64,000 bases of DNA from Siphonodentalium dalli (taxonomy: Eukaryota > Mollusca > Scaphopoda > Gadilida > Siphonodentaliidae). The notes below the pieces were generated by a model. It searched no databases, was not told where the DNA came from, and was given only the letters and a program-made list of their open reading frames with translations. The DNA lies in assembly GCA_032622095.1 (NCBI GenBank), contig CP136065.1, positions 248,249,474 through 248,313,473 of the forward strand, written 5' to 3'. The position numbers and the translations under genes were made by a program. Shown here piece by piece: positions 1 to 11,509 of the stretch; positions within the stretch are counted from its first letter, which is position 1, and each line of letters begins with the position of its first letter.

Positions 1-265
1 ACAATACGACTGATCATCACATAACATTAACATTAATATGTGATATGTAGAGGTTTCCATTCTGGAACATTGAAATGAATGTTTCCTGGATCTAGATCCA
101 CTGAAGTATGTGTGGAGAACTATTTAAAAACTATATACTTACCATTTTTCTGAATGATGTACATATATTGTCATTCAAAATGGTTGAAAAATCAGTAAAT
201 GTAACAATAGGGTCGGAACGGAAATAGCGATAGAATCGATTCTGGTGAAACAGTTTCCCCCAGTG
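1..265. other. Non-coding, presumed intron upstream of exon A
   Basis: I see no exon, repeat or RNA gene here. Exon A begins inside the protein, so this stretch is probably intronic, with the STAT amino-terminal domain exons lying before the window. Confidence 0.4.
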
Positions 266-405
266 AGGTTTAGCCTGAACCAATGAATAGGTAAAAATAT
301 CTTTTATTTTTATTAGGTTTAGCCTGAACCAATGAATAGGTAAAAATATCTTTTATTTATATTAGGTTTAGCCTGAACCAATGAATAGGTAAAAATATCT
401 TTTAT
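266..405. repeat. 49-bp tandem repeat, about 3 copies
   Basis: A unit starting AGGTTTAGCCTGAACC recurs at 266, 315 and 364 with a 49-bp period. It ends in a T-rich stretch directly before the HINE-1 copy that starts at 407. Confidence 0.85.
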
Positions 406-406
406 T

Positions 407-1909
407 AGCTCAACTTACTTTGTAAGTTTGAGCTATTGCCATAGGTTGGCATCCGTTGTCCGTGTGTCTGTGTGTGCATGTGTCTGTCAATAATTTCCTT
501 TGACGCGGGCTACAGGTCGTATCTTTGGTCAGATCTTTATGAAATATGTCATGAATGTTGACATTGACATGTAGATGGGAACAAGTCATTTTGGGGTCAT
601 TCGGCCAAATTTGAATCCATTGCGTGGGCTACAGGCTGTACTGTTTGTCTGATCATCATAAAATTTGTCATGAATGTTGACATTTACATGTAGACGGGAA
701 CGAGTCATTTTAGGATCAATCGGCCAAAACTCTTTGCATCACTAAATCCTTTTACACATCCTACAGACCACATCTCTGATCCGATCATCACCAAACTTCA
801 TATGGATCATCGGGGTGACCTCTAGATGGGAACGAGACATTTTGGGGTCATTTGGCAAAAAAAACATGGCCACCGTCAGCCATCTTTGATTTTACTCTTT
901 GCATCACTAAATTCTTTCACACATCCTACAGACCACAACCATGATCCGATCATCACCAAACTTCATATTCATCATTAGGGTGGCCCCTAGTTGGACACAA
1001 ATTAGTTTTGGGTAATTCGGCCAAAAAACATGGCCGCTGGTGGCCATCTTGGATTTTAAAATGGAATCCATTGGCGCGGGCTACAGGCTGTACTGTTTGT
1101 TTGATCATCATAAAATTTGTCATGAATGTTGACATTTAGATGTTGATGGGAACGAGTCATTTTAGGATCCACCGGCCCAAAAAATGGCCGCTGGTGGCTA
1201 TCTTGGATTTTACTCTTTGCATCACTAAATACTTTGACACATCCTACGGACCACATCCCTGATCCGATCATCACCAAACTTCATATGGATCATCGGGATG
1301 ACCTCCAGATGGGACCGAGTCAATTTGGAGTCATTTGGCCAAAAAACATGGCCGTCGGCAGCCATATTGGAATTTACTCTTTGCATCACTAAATACTTTG
1401 ACACACCCTACATACCACATCCCTGATCTGATCATCACCAAACTTCATATGGATCATCAGGGTGACCTCTTGATGGGAACGAGTCATTTTGGTGTCATTT
1501 GGCAAAAAAACATGGCCACCGTCAGCCATATGGATCATCGGGGTGACCTCATTTTGGGGTCCTTCAGCAAAAAAATATGGCCACCAATGACCATTTTGGA
1601 TTTTACTCGTTGTATGACTAAATATTTCTACAAAATCAATTAGCATGGGTTATAGACCGATCTGTTTGTTTGATCTTCATGAAATTTGTCATGGATGTTG
1701 ACATTGACATGTGGATGAACGAGTCATTTTGGGGTCATTCGGCCAAAAAACATGGCTGCCGGTGGCCATTTTAGAATTTAGTCTTTGCATCACTAAATCC
1801 TTTGGCACACCCTACAGACCACATCCCTCATCCGATCATTATGAAACTTGTCAACCATTAAATTATTCCCCTACCTAAGTTGAGCTACAGTGTCATTGAC
1901 ACTTTCATT
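407..1909 (+). mobile_element. HINE-1 copy 1 (Helentron-like non-autonomous element)
   Basis: The left end is a hairpin, AGCTCAACTTACTTTGTAAG followed by TTTGAGCT, then a GT-rich microsatellite. Diverged core repeats of about 155-165 bp follow (boxes such as ATGGCCGCCAGCAGCCATC and GGGAACGAGTCATTTTGGGG). The right end carries AAGTTGAGCT, the inverse of the left end, then the hairpin AGTGTC-ATT-GACACT and the end TTCATT. This layout of subterminal inverted repeat, microsatellite, internal minisatellite and 3' hairpin is typical of Helentron-associated elements such as DINE-1 and oyster pearl. There is no coding capacity. The right end lies 4 bp before STAT exon A, so element sequence forms the pyrimidine tract of that acceptor. 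Confidence 0.8.
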
Positions 1910-1913
1910 TCAG

Positions 1914-2009
1914 AATAATTACAGTAATAACCCGATGAATTTGGTTCGTGTCGTGAAACAGCGACTTGCCCAAGAAGAGAGTCTGGTTAAGCAGGCGGAG
2001 TCTGGTAAC
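1914..2009 (+). CDS. STAT5-like: STAT5-like exon A (start of coiled coil)
   Basis: The acceptor is TTTCATTTCAG and the donor is GTGAGT. The exon encodes 32 codons in phase 0-0, including NPMNLVRVVKQRLAQEE. This aligns with the STAT5 stretch joining the N-terminal domain to the first coiled-coil helix (PMELVR in the vertebrate protein). The first donor bases recur 46 bp later (GTGAGTCAGTTAATGCTC at about 2056), a weak sign of border duplication. Confidence 0.85.
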
Positions 2010-2180
2010 GTGAGTCAATTAACCCTCTCCTTACTCAATCGATGCTCCCATTCAGTGAGTCAGTTAATGCTCTCCTAGACTAGCATGTTAAAGGGATGGT
2101 TTCAGATCTGCCATAGGATGATCATGTGACCAAAAACAGCAGGGTGCTCCAACTCAATAGAGGAAACTTCACCACAACAG

Positions 2181-3609
2181 CAACAATGATGGCAGCCCCC
2201 ATGGAAAGTCGAAACAATGATGGCAGCCCCCATGGAAAGTCAAAACAATGATGGCAGCCCCCATGGAGAGTCGAAACAATGATAGCAGCCCCCATGGAGA
2301 GTCGAAACAATGATGGCAGCCCCCATGGAGAGTCGAAACAATGATGGCAGCCCCCGTGGAAAGTCAAAACAATGATGGCAGCCCCCGTGGAGAGTCGAAA
2401 CAATGATGGCAGCCCCCATGGTGAGTCGAAACAATGATGGCAGCCCCCATGGAGAGTCGAAACAATGATGGCAGCCCCCAAGGAAAGTCAAAACAATGAT
2501 GGCAGCTCCCATGGAGAGTCGAAACAATGATGGCAGCCCCCATGGAGAGTCGAAACAATGATGGCAGCCCCTGTGGAGAGTCAAAACAATGATGGCAGCC
2601 CCCATGGAGAGTCGAAACAATGATGGCAGCCCCCATGGAGAGTTGAAACAATGATGGCAGCCCCCGTGGAGAGTCAAAACAATGATGGCAGCCCCCATGG
2701 AGAGTCGAAACAATGATGGCAGCCCCCATGGAGAGTCGAAACAATGATGGCACCCCCCATGGAAAGTCGAAACAATGATGGCAGCCCCCATGGAAAGTCG
2801 AAACAATGATGGCAGCCCCCATGGAAAGTCAAAACAATGATGGCAGCCCCCATGGAAAGTCGAAACAATGATGGCAGCCCCCGTGGAAAGTCAAAACAAT
2901 GATGGCAGCCCCCATGGAAAGTCAAAACAATGATGGCAGCCCCCATGGAGAGTCAAAACAATGATGGCAGCCCCCGTGGAGAGTCGAAACAATGATGGCA
3001 GCCCCCATGGAAAGTCGAAACAATGATGGCAGCCCCCGTGGAGAGTCGAAACAATGATGGCAGCCCCCATGGAAAGTAGAAACAATGATGGCAGCCCCCG
3101 TGGAGAGTCGAAACAATGATGGCAGCCCCCATGGAGAGTCGAAACAATGATGGCAGCCCCCATGGAGAGTCGAAACAATGATGGCAGCCCCCGTGGAGAG
3201 TCGAAAAAATGATGGCAGCCCCCATGGAGAGTCGAAACAATGATGGCAGCCCCCATGGAGAGTCGAAACAATGATGGCAGCCCCCATGGAGAGTCGAAAC
3301 AATGATGGCAGCCCCCATGGAAAGTCGAAACAATGATAGCAGCCCCCATGGAGAGTCGAAACAATGATGGCAGCCCCCGTGGAGAGTCGAAACAATGATG
3401 GCAGTCCCCATGGAGAGTCGAAACAATGATGGCAGCCCCCATGGAGAGTCGAAACAATGATGGCAGCCCCCGTGGAGAGTCGAAACAATGATGGCAGCCC
3501 CGTGGAGAGTCGAAAACAATGATGGCAGCCCCCATGGAAAGTCGAAACAATGATGGCAGCCCCCGTGGAGAGTCAAAACAATGATGGCAGCCCCCATGGA
3601 AAGTCGAAA
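2181..3609. repeat. 31-bp satellite, about 46 copies
   Basis: A near-perfect head-to-tail array of CAATGATGGCAGCCCCCATGG plus GAGAGTCGAAA-type sequence, period 31 bp, inside the intron after exon A. The variants are mainly CATGG/CGTGG and GAGAGTC/AAAGTC. The period is not a multiple of 3 and the unit has no minus-strand stop, so all three minus frames show long artefact ORFs (MGAAIIV, GGCHHCFDSP). There are no spacers, so it is not a CRISPR array. Confidence 0.97.
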
Positions 3610-3610
3610 A

Positions 3611-3994
3611 CTCTTTGCTTGGATTAAAAAAAATAACTTAAATAGCTATTTTTATGGAATGGCAATCTAATTTATTTGGTGAATTTAATTCTAACTTCTC
3701 TGTTACTGTTTGCAAGCTGAATTTTATTGGTATACTTAAGCCACTCGATCGGGTGTAAATTGTTTCCCAAACTTCGATGAAACTGGATCTGAAAAAATTG
3801 ATAAAAAATGGAAATTCAAAATGAAGATGATTTGTGTTGTTCTGTTCAAATTTAAGTGTGTATTCACCTCCACTGGCCTGTATGTGTTGCAAGCGAAAGT
3901 TGTGTCTTCTCAAAATTTAATATACTGGGGGTATCCGGTCAAGGAAACCGAAAAAGAACGTTCAACAATTTAACTTTAAATGATTAGTCTTTAT
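3611..3994. other. Intronic sequence, nothing recognised
   Basis: AT-rich unique sequence between the 31-bp satellite and FB1-a. No exon with STAT similarity or transposon end was found. Confidence 0.4.
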
Positions 3995-4415
3995 CAAGAC
4001 TGAGTTTAGTGTGCCTGCCATTTGCAGAATGAGGTCCCCAGAGGGTGAATTTAGTGATGCTATCCTGAATAGCAGGCTAGCGTCACTAAATTAACCCTCT
4101 GGGAACCTCATTCTGCATGGCCTCATCTGCTGTGGTTGTGATTTATACCCATTGGGAACCTCAATTATGCAATGTGTCATCTGCCAATTTGGGGATATAG
4201 AGAAATTAAACTAAAAAAAGAAATAGAATCTATGTGAAGAAGTTTCTATAGATATTTGATAATAAAGAAACTTTCCAGAGAAGATGAGGCCTAAGCAGAA
4301 AGAGGTCCCCAGAGTGTGAATTTAGTGATGCTAGTCACTATGCGGGGTAGCATTACTAAATTCACCCTCTGGGGAGATCATTCTGCAAATGACAGGTTCA
4401 CTAAACTCAGACTTG
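3995..4415. mobile_element. FB1 foldback MITE, copy a
   Basis: The ends are CAAGACTGAGTTTAGTGTGC and the inverse, closing in CTCAGACTTG. Each half carries a palindromic arm, AGAATGAGGTCCCCAGAGGG ... CCTCTGGGGAGATCATTCTG, with a short centre at AGCATCACTA. The flanks GTCTTTAT and GTCTTCAT form an imperfect 8-bp target duplication (one mismatch). It is non-coding and about 421 bp long. The superfamily is unassigned; an 8-bp duplication would suit hAT. Confidence 0.75.
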
Positions 4416-4609
4416 GTCTTCATCATCAGCATCATTAATCATGATTGACATGATACATGTACATTTCTAACCATCTAACCCATAGAGAGCCCCCCCCCCA
4501 CAGACTGGAGCAGACCACACTCTGCAGTGCATGCTTCCATCTGTGTGAGGCTCCCTGTGGGATAAAACTTTAACATTGTTTTTTGAGGTGGTTGTTTTAC
4601 ATTACTGAT

Positions 4610-5039
4610 CAAGCCTGCAAATAGCGTGTCTGTCATTTGCAGAATGAGGTCCCCAGAGGGTGAATGTAGTGATGCTACCCCGCATAGCGGGCTAGCATCA
4701 CTAATTCACCCTCTGGGGGACCTCATTCTGCTTAGGCCCTCAACTGCTATGGTAGACCTAGGATCAGATATAAGTTTCCCAGTTGAAGTTGGTGATGTTC
4801 ACCCATTGGGCGCCTCGATTATGGATTTTATCTTCTGCAAATTAGGGGATATAGAAACTTCCCAGATGGGAAAACGTATGTTAATTTGATACCATAGATA
4901 CTTCCCAGAAGATGAGGCCTGAATGAGGTCCCCAGAGGGTGAATTTAGTGATGCTAGCCCGCTATGCGGGATAGCGTCACTAAATTCACCCTCTGGGAAC
5001 CTCATTCTGCAAATGAGAGACACGCTATTTGAAAGCTTG
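4610..5039. mobile_element. FB1 foldback MITE, copy b
   Basis: Same architecture as copy a: two hairpin arms (4646-4732 and 4922-5012) joined by a central segment with ATAGAAACTTCCCAGA. The left end is CAAGCCTGCAAATAGCGTG and the right end is the inverse, CACGCTATTTGAAAGCTTG. No clear target duplication. Confidence 0.75.
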
Positions 5040-5417
5040 CACAGACACAGTGAACTGATGAATAAGTCAGTCGACTGACTTGGTGTCAGTGAAGGAAAAG
5101 AAATCTCTGATTCTCTCAGTCTCGGCACGATATGATCAAGTCGTCTCGGTCCACAACAGCTTGGGATATCAGTTGGGATGATGCTGTTTTTGATTGAGTC
5201 CCTTCCCGTTACTCTTCTATAACAGACTTTCATTCAAAAGACGTATTTACATTTACATGTGGAGCCTGGCCATTCATGTAAATCCCTGAATGTGATTAAC
5301 CATCTGACACATTCGCGATTCATAATGATACGATATGATATGATATTGTTTGTCAATTAAGACACCTTGTCGGGCAGATCAATTTATAATAATATATATT
5401 ATTTTATTTGCTGCCCC
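5040..5417. other. Intronic sequence, nothing recognised
   Basis: Unique sequence between FB1-b and the 18-bp minisatellite, with a short ATATGATATGAT microsatellite near 5330. Short ORFs show no recognisable domain. Confidence 0.4.
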
Positions 5418-5490
5418 TTCTGTGTGCAGTCGGCGTTCTGTGTGCAGTCGGCGTTCTGTGTGCAGTCGGCTTTCTGTGTGCAGTCGGCGG
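5418..5490. repeat. 18-bp minisatellite, 4 copies
   Basis: TTCTGTGTGCAGTCGGCG is repeated four times in tandem with one substitution. The 18-bp period keeps one frame open, which gives a short low-complexity ORF of no evident meaning. Confidence 0.9.
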
Positions 5491-5746
5491 GGGAAAAATA
5501 AGCACTGATCACAATTTAATTTTTTTTAAGTTTGCTGATTTTTGGGGCGGACCCGTAAACCCAATAGTAAAAGAAAATCACCCTTTTCAACACAATGAAG
5601 ATGTGCAAAATATGTAGTAAATATGCACTTTGTATCATATTGGTGTAATCAATTCCTTGTACAGTTTGTATAGGGATCTGAAACCCATAATTCCCTCAAA
5701 CCTGCCACCTTCGTTGGGGGGACATTTTTGTTGGCGACCTTTTATT

Positions 5747-8700
5747 AGCTCAACTTTACTTTGTAAAGTTTGAGCTATTGCTATGGCTTTGTCGTCCGTC
5801 GTCCGTGTGTACGTGTGTGCGTGTGTGTGTGTGTACGTAAGGCGTCAACAATGCAGTCTACAGGTCGTACCTTTGGTCGGATCATTATGAAATTTGTCAT
5901 AGCTGTTGACATCAACATTTAGACCAGAATGATTAATTTTGGGGTCATTCGGTAAAAAAACATGGCCGCCAGTGGCCATCTTGCATTTCAAAATTCAATC
6001 CATTAGCACGGGCTACAGGGCGTACTGTTTGTCTGATCGTCATGAAATTTGTCATGGATGTTAATATTGACATGTAGATGGGAACGAGTAATTTTGGGGT
6101 CATTCGGCCCAAAAACATGGCCGCCAGCAGCCATCTTGGATTTTACTCTTTGTATGACTAAATTCTTTAGCACGGGCTACAGGTCGTACTTTTAGTCTGA
6201 TCATCATAAAATTTGTCAAGAATGTTAATAATGACATGTAGATGGGAACGAGTAATTTTGGGGTCATTCGGCCAAAAAACATGGCCGCCAGCAGGCATCT
6301 TTGATTTCACTCTTTGTATGACTAAATCCTTTAGCACGGGCTACAGGTCGTACCTTTAGTCCGATCATCATAAAATTTGTCATGGCTGTTGAAATTGGAA
6401 TGTAGATGGGAACGAGTCATTTTGGGGTCATTCGGACAAAAAACATGGCCGCCAGCGGCCATCTTGGATTTCAAAATTCAATCCATTAGCACGGGCCACA
6501 GGTCGTACTGTTCGTCTGATCATCATGAAATTTGTCATGGATGTTAATATTGACATGTAGATGGGAACGTGTAATTTTGGGGTCATTCGGCCAAAAAACA
6601 TGGCGGCCAGCAGCCTTCTTGGATTTTACTCTTTGTATGACTAAATTCTTTAGCACGGGCTACAGGTCGTACCTTTAGTCTGATCATCATCAAATTTGTC
6701 ATGGATGTTAATATTGACATGTAGATGGGAACGAGTAATTTTGGGGTCATTCGGCCAAAAAACATGGCCGCCAGCAGCCATCTTGGATTTTACTCTTTGT
6801 ATGACTAAATCCTTTAGCACGGGCTACAGGTCGTACTTTTAGTCTGATCATCATAAAATTTGTCAAGAATGTTAATAATGACATGTAGATGGGAACGAGT
6901 CATTTTGGGGTCATTCGGCCAAAAAACATGGCCGCCAGCAGGCATCTTTGATTTCACTCTTTGTATGACTAAATCCTTTAGCACGGGCTACAGGTCGTAC
7001 CTTTAGTCCGATCATCATAAAATTTGTCATGGCTGTTGAAATTGGAATGTAGATGGGAACGAGTCATTTTGGGGTCATTCGGACAAAAAACATGGCCGCC
7101 AGCGGCCATCTTGGATTTCAAAATTCAATCCATTAGCACGGGCCACAGGTCGTACTGTTCGTCTGATCATCATGAAATTTGTCATGGATGTTAATATTGA
7201 CATGTAGATGGGAACGAGTAATTTTGGGGTCATTCGGCCAAAAAACATGGCGGCCAGCAGCCTTCTTGGATTTTACTCTTTGTATGACTAAATTCTTTAG
7301 CACGGGCTACAGGTCGTACCTTTAGTCTGATCATCATCAAATTTGTCATGGATGTTAATATTGACATGTAGATGGGAACAAGTAATTTTGGGTCATTCGG
7401 CCAAAAAACATGGCCGCCAGCAGCCATCTTGGATTTTACTTTTTGTATGACTAAATCCTTTAGCACGGGCTACAGGTCGTACTTTTAGTCTGATCATCAT
7501 AAAATTTGTCAAGAATGTTAATAATGACATGTAGATGGGAACGAGTCATTTTGGGGTCAATCGGCCAAAAAACATGGCCGCCAGCAGCCATCTTGGATTT
7601 TACTCTTTGTATGACTAAATCCTTTAGCACGGGCTACAGGCCGTACCTTTAGTCTGATCATCATAAAATTTGTCATGGCTGTTGAAATTGGAATGTAGAT
7701 GGGAACGAGTAATTTTGGGGTCATTCGGCCAATAAACATGGCCGCCAGTGGCCATCTTGGATTTCAAAATTTAATCCATTAGCACGGGCCACAGGTCGTA
7801 CTGTTCGTCTGATCATCATAAAATTTGTCATGGATGTTAACAATGACATGTAGATGGGAACGAGTAATTTTGGGGTCATGCGGCCAAAAAACATGGTCGC
7901 CAGCAGCCATCTTGGATTTTACTCTTTGTATGACTAAATCCTTTAGCACGGGCTACAGGTTGTACCTTTAGTCTGATCATCATAAAATTTGTCGTGAATG
8001 TTAATAATGATATGTAGATGGGAACGAGTCATTTTGGGGTCATTCGGCAGAAAAACATGGCCGCCAGCAGCCATCTTTGATTTTACTCTTTGTATGACTA
8101 AATCCTTTAGCACGGGCTACAGGTCGTACCTTTAGTCTGATCATCATAAAATTTGTCATGGCTGTTGAAATTGGAATGTAAATGGGAACGAGTCATTTTG
8201 GGGTCATTCGGCAGAAAAACATGGCCGCCAGCAGCCATCTTTGATTTTACTCTTTGTATGACTAAATCCTTTAGCACGGGCTACAGGTCGTACATTTAGT
8301 CTGATCATCATAAAATTTGTGTCATGGCTGTTGAAATTGGAATGTAAATGGGAACGAGTCATTTTGGGGTCATTCGGACAAAAAACATGGCCGCCAGTGG
8401 CCATCTTGGATTTCAAAATTTAATCCATTAGCATGGGCCACAGGTCGTACTGTTCGTCTGATCATCATGAAATTTGTCATGGTTGTTAATATTGGATTTT
8501 ACTCTTTGTATGACTAAATTCTTTAGCATGGGCTACAGGTCGTACCTTTAGTCTGATCGTCATAAAATTTGTCATGGATGTTAACGATGACATGTAGATG
8601 GGATACAATCATTTTGGGGTCATTCGGCCGAAAACATGGCCGCCAGCAGCCATCTTGGATTTTACTTTTCTCTTCATGTCTATAAACTAGTATTAGACAT

Positions 8701-8793
8701 TCAACTTTCCACATTCCTAATCGCTCCATTGACTGTAATACATTAAATTATTCCCTTTCCAAGTTGAGCTACAGTGTCATTGACACTTTCATT
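5747..8793 (+). mobile_element. HINE-1 copy 2 (longest copy)
   Basis: Complete element. The left hairpin is AGCTCAACTTTACTTTGTAA with AGTTTGAGCT, followed by a (GT)n tract. About 18 core repeats follow that alternate between about 155 bp (type with TTGGATTTCAAAATTCAATC) and about 164 bp (type with TTTTACTCTTTGTATGAC). Spacings of the AGCACGGGC box are 164, 155 and 164 bp at 6169, 6333, 6488 and 6652. The right end has AAGTTGAGCT and the AGTGTC-ATT-GACACT hairpin. Some segments, for example around 6333-6830 and 6970-7460, are near-identical, which implies recent internal duplication. The 60-78 aa minus-strand ORFs inside are repeats of one non-coding unit. Confidence 0.88.
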
Positions 8794-9061
8794 TTTGGTA
8801 GGCCCAATGTGTTTGTTATACCGGTATGTTAATTATTTCATTAATATTGTACTTATTTATTGTATTTTTACAGATCCAAAAATGATTACTTCTGGATTAC
8901 ATCTGGAGCTTGTGTGGTTATGAAAATTCTTGTGGGGTGGTTTCACAAAATTATTAAAAATTTTCCTTGGAAAAACTTTTAACAAAAAAATCTTAAAGTT
9001 AACCCTGATGATATTTTAAAGTCCCAACATTCTAATTTGTTATGTTTTAATTCTGACACAG
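8794..9061. other. Intron before exon B
   Basis: AT-rich unique sequence ending in the acceptor TTCTGACACAG. No element is recognised. Confidence 0.5.
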
Positions 9062-9151
9062 GTGGCACCTCCTAGTAGTGTGGTTAGCACTGTACAGAAT
9101 GTCCACCAGAACATCAAAGAACAAATACAAGTTCTCGTTGCGACAACTCAG
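9062..9151 (+). CDS. STAT5-like: STAT5-like exon B (coiled coil)
   Basis: The acceptor is GACACAG and the donor GTGAGA. It has 30 codons in phase 0-0 with VVSTVQNVHQNIKEQIQVL, a heptad-like amphipathic helix. It occupies the place of the STAT5 coiled-coil stretch after the first helix. Sequence similarity is modest; position and phase support it. Confidence 0.75.
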
Positions 9152-9239
9152 GTGAGATGGTTCATTATTTGATAAAAGTAACCCAAGGCGCTCGCACTGT
9201 TTAATACGTGCATAAAAATATAGAACTCAAAAGCAGCAG

Positions 9240-10990
9240 CACTAAGAAGAACATGGAGAAATACATCAACTTTCAAAATTTGTTTGTGTTTATTGTGAAC
9301 AATTCTCAACAGATTTGAAAGATTTTTGGCATATGAGTTAACAAGTTTACTATCTGAAACGAGTTTGCAAACTAGGCTCCGCCGGACATTTTTAGCAGAG
9401 TCACGGCCCTTTTATTGTCATTTTTAGCTCAACTTTATTTGTAAAGTTTGAGCTATTACCATGGCTTGGTATCCATCATCCATGTGTGCGTGTATGCATG
9501 TGTGCGTGTGTGCGTCTGTCAATAATTTCCTTGAGGCACCGACTACAGGTCGTAATTTTGGTCGGATCATTATGAAATTTCTCATAGCTTGACATTGATA
9601 TGTAGATTGGAACAAGTCATATTGGGGTTGGGTAATTTGGCTAAAAACATGGCTGCCAGTGGCCATTTTGGATTTCAAAATTCAATTCATTAGCACGGGC
9701 TACAGGTTGTCTGTTCATCATGAAATTTGTCATGCATGTTAATATTGACAAGTAGATGGGAACGAGTCATTTTGGGGTCATTCGAACATAAAATATGGCC
9801 GCTGGCAGCCATCTTGGCTTTTACTCTTTGCATGACTAAATCCTTTGGCACTTGCTATAGGTCGTACCTTTGGTCAGATAATCATGAAATTTGTCATGGC
9901 TATTGACATTGACATGTAGATGTAAACGTGTCATTTTGGGGTTATTCGGCCATAAGACATGGCCACTGGCAGCCATGTTGGATTTTACTCTTTGCATGAC
10001 TAAATCCTTTGGCAAGGGCTTCAAGTCCTACCTTTGGTCTGATCATTATGAAATTTGTCAGGGTTGTTGAAATTGATATGTAGATAAGAAACAGGTCATT
10101 TTGGTGTCATTTGGCAAAAAAAGATGGCAACAGTGGCCATCTTGGATTTCAAAATTCAATCCATTAGCACGGGCTACAGGCCGAACTGTTCGTCTGATCG
10201 TCCTGAAATTTTTCATTGACATGTAGATGGGAATAAGTCATTTTGGGGTCATTCGGCCATAAAACTTGGCTGCCGGAGCCATCTTGGATTTTACTAAATC
10301 CTTTGGCACACCCTACAGTCCACTTCACTCATCCGATCATCACCAAACTTTATTTTGATCTTGACATTGATTTACTAGATGGGAGCTATGAAATGTTTTT
10401 GAATTTCATTGGAAAACATAGCTGCCAGTGGCCATCTTGGATTTTACTTTATATATATATATCTCTTCTTGATAATCTAGTATTACTTAGACATTTCAAC
10501 TTTCCGCATTCCTAATCACTCCATTGACTGCAACACATTAAATTATTCCCTTTCCAAGTTTTGCTACAGTTTCATTTTTGTGTTTAAGTTATTCTGGAGT
10601 TATTTCGAACAATTATCAATGGATTGCAAAGAATTTTGTTATGTTAGTTCACAATAGGAATATCTGGAACGAGTTTGCAAACTAGGCCCGGCCTGACAAA
10701 TTTACCAGAGTTTATTGTAATTTTTTGGCATTTAGCACCCACGAAAAGTTGTCCGGCGTTTATTCTGAACAATTATCAACCGATTTTAAAGAATTTTTTT
10801 ATGTGAGTTCACAAGAAGAGTTACATTTTTACCAGAGGTACAGCCCTTTGATTGTAATTATTACCAGAGTTACAGCCCTTGATTGTAATTTTTGGCGTAC
10901 AAATTTAAATTTTAAGCCCGACCTACAGCAATATATTAACCAATCTCAAACAAATATTAACTGATTTCATTGATTTTTTAGCCTTTTTTT
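9240..10990. repeat. Diverged Helentron-type core repeats split by HINE-1 copy 3
   Basis: On both sides of HINE-1 copy 3 is a repeated theme: GAACAATTATCAA, then ATGAGTTAACAAG-like words, then GAACGAGTTTGCAAACTAGG and CAGAGTTACAGCCC. It resembles the core units of HINE-2 in layout and appears to be an older third family into which copy 3 inserted. Confidence 0.5.
9426..10576 (+). mobile_element. HINE-1 copy 3 (older, diverged)
   Basis: It starts AGCTCAACTTTATTTGTAAA GTTTGAGCT with a GT-rich tract after it, and has seven or so diverged core units. The 3' end is decayed: AAGTTTTGCTACAGTTTCAT has lost most of the terminal hairpin. Higher divergence than copies 2 and 5 suggests an older insertion. 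Confidence 0.75.
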
Positions 10991-11133
10991 AATATACTCA
11001 TCCTCAACTTAGCTCACCTCAGCAAGGGATACCACAGTCAGCAACTGCTTGTTTTGAACAATTTTGGCCCAGTGTCACATAGATTTAACAATGTTTAGCA
11101 ATTCTACATTCATGATATCTATGATATTTTTAG

Positions 11134-11215
11134 GCAACAGAAGCCAAACTGAAGGGTTTACACCAACAACAAGAGCAGTATATCATCACAACTCAAGAGA
11201 AATTACAACTCGATC
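11134..11215 (+). CDS. STAT5-like: STAT5-like exon C (coiled coil)
   Basis: The acceptor is ATATTTTTAG and the donor GTAAGT. It is 82 bp in phase 0-1 and encodes ATEAKLKGLHQQQEQYIITT then QEKLQLD. This matches the STAT5 coiled-coil segment with LKKLQQTQEYFIIQYQE. The last 53 bp plus the donor are repeated downstream. Confidence 0.9.
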
Positions 11216-11250
11216 GTAAGTCTCAACAATTAATACATACCTAACCCTAA

Positions 11251-11509
11251 CCAACAACAAGAGCAATATATCATCACAACTCAAGAGAAATTACAACTCG
11301 ATCGTAAGTCTCATCAACATTTAATACATACCTAACCCTAACCAACAACAAGAGCAATATATCATCACAACTCAAGAGAAATTACAACTCGATCGTAAGT
11401 CTCAACAATTAATACATACCTAACCCTAACCAACAACAAGAGCAATATATCATCACAACTCAAGAGAAATTACAACTCGATCGTAAGTCTCATCAACAAT
11501 TAATACATA
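11251..11509 (+). repeat. Tandem echo of exon C 3' end with donor site (3 extra copies)
   Basis: The segment from CCAACAACAAGAGCA through CAACTCGATC|GTAAGT and CTAACCCTAA repeats at 11163 (the real exon), 11251, 11342 and 11430, with spacings of 88, 91 and 88 bp. Each extra copy keeps a perfect exon end and a GTAAGT donor but has no acceptor. All copies share AGCAATAT where the exon has AGCAGTAT, so they amplified from a single derived copy. Confidence 0.95.

Noticed and set aside
2122-3597. Long minus-strand ORFs of 90-219 codons (MGAAIIVSTLHGGCHHCF repeats)
   Set aside because: They are translations of the 31-bp satellite in all three minus frames; the unit has no minus-strand stop. No signal suggests a gene.
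2181-3609. CRISPR-like regular repeat array
   Set aside because: There are no spacers, the units abut head to tail, and the context is eukaryotic intron.
5900-8730. Many 60-78 codon minus ORFs (MIRLKVRPVARAKEFSHTKSK type) here and in 24-33 kb
   Set aside because: The same peptide recurs once per HINE-1 core unit and is interrupted in most copies, so it is not a conserved protein.
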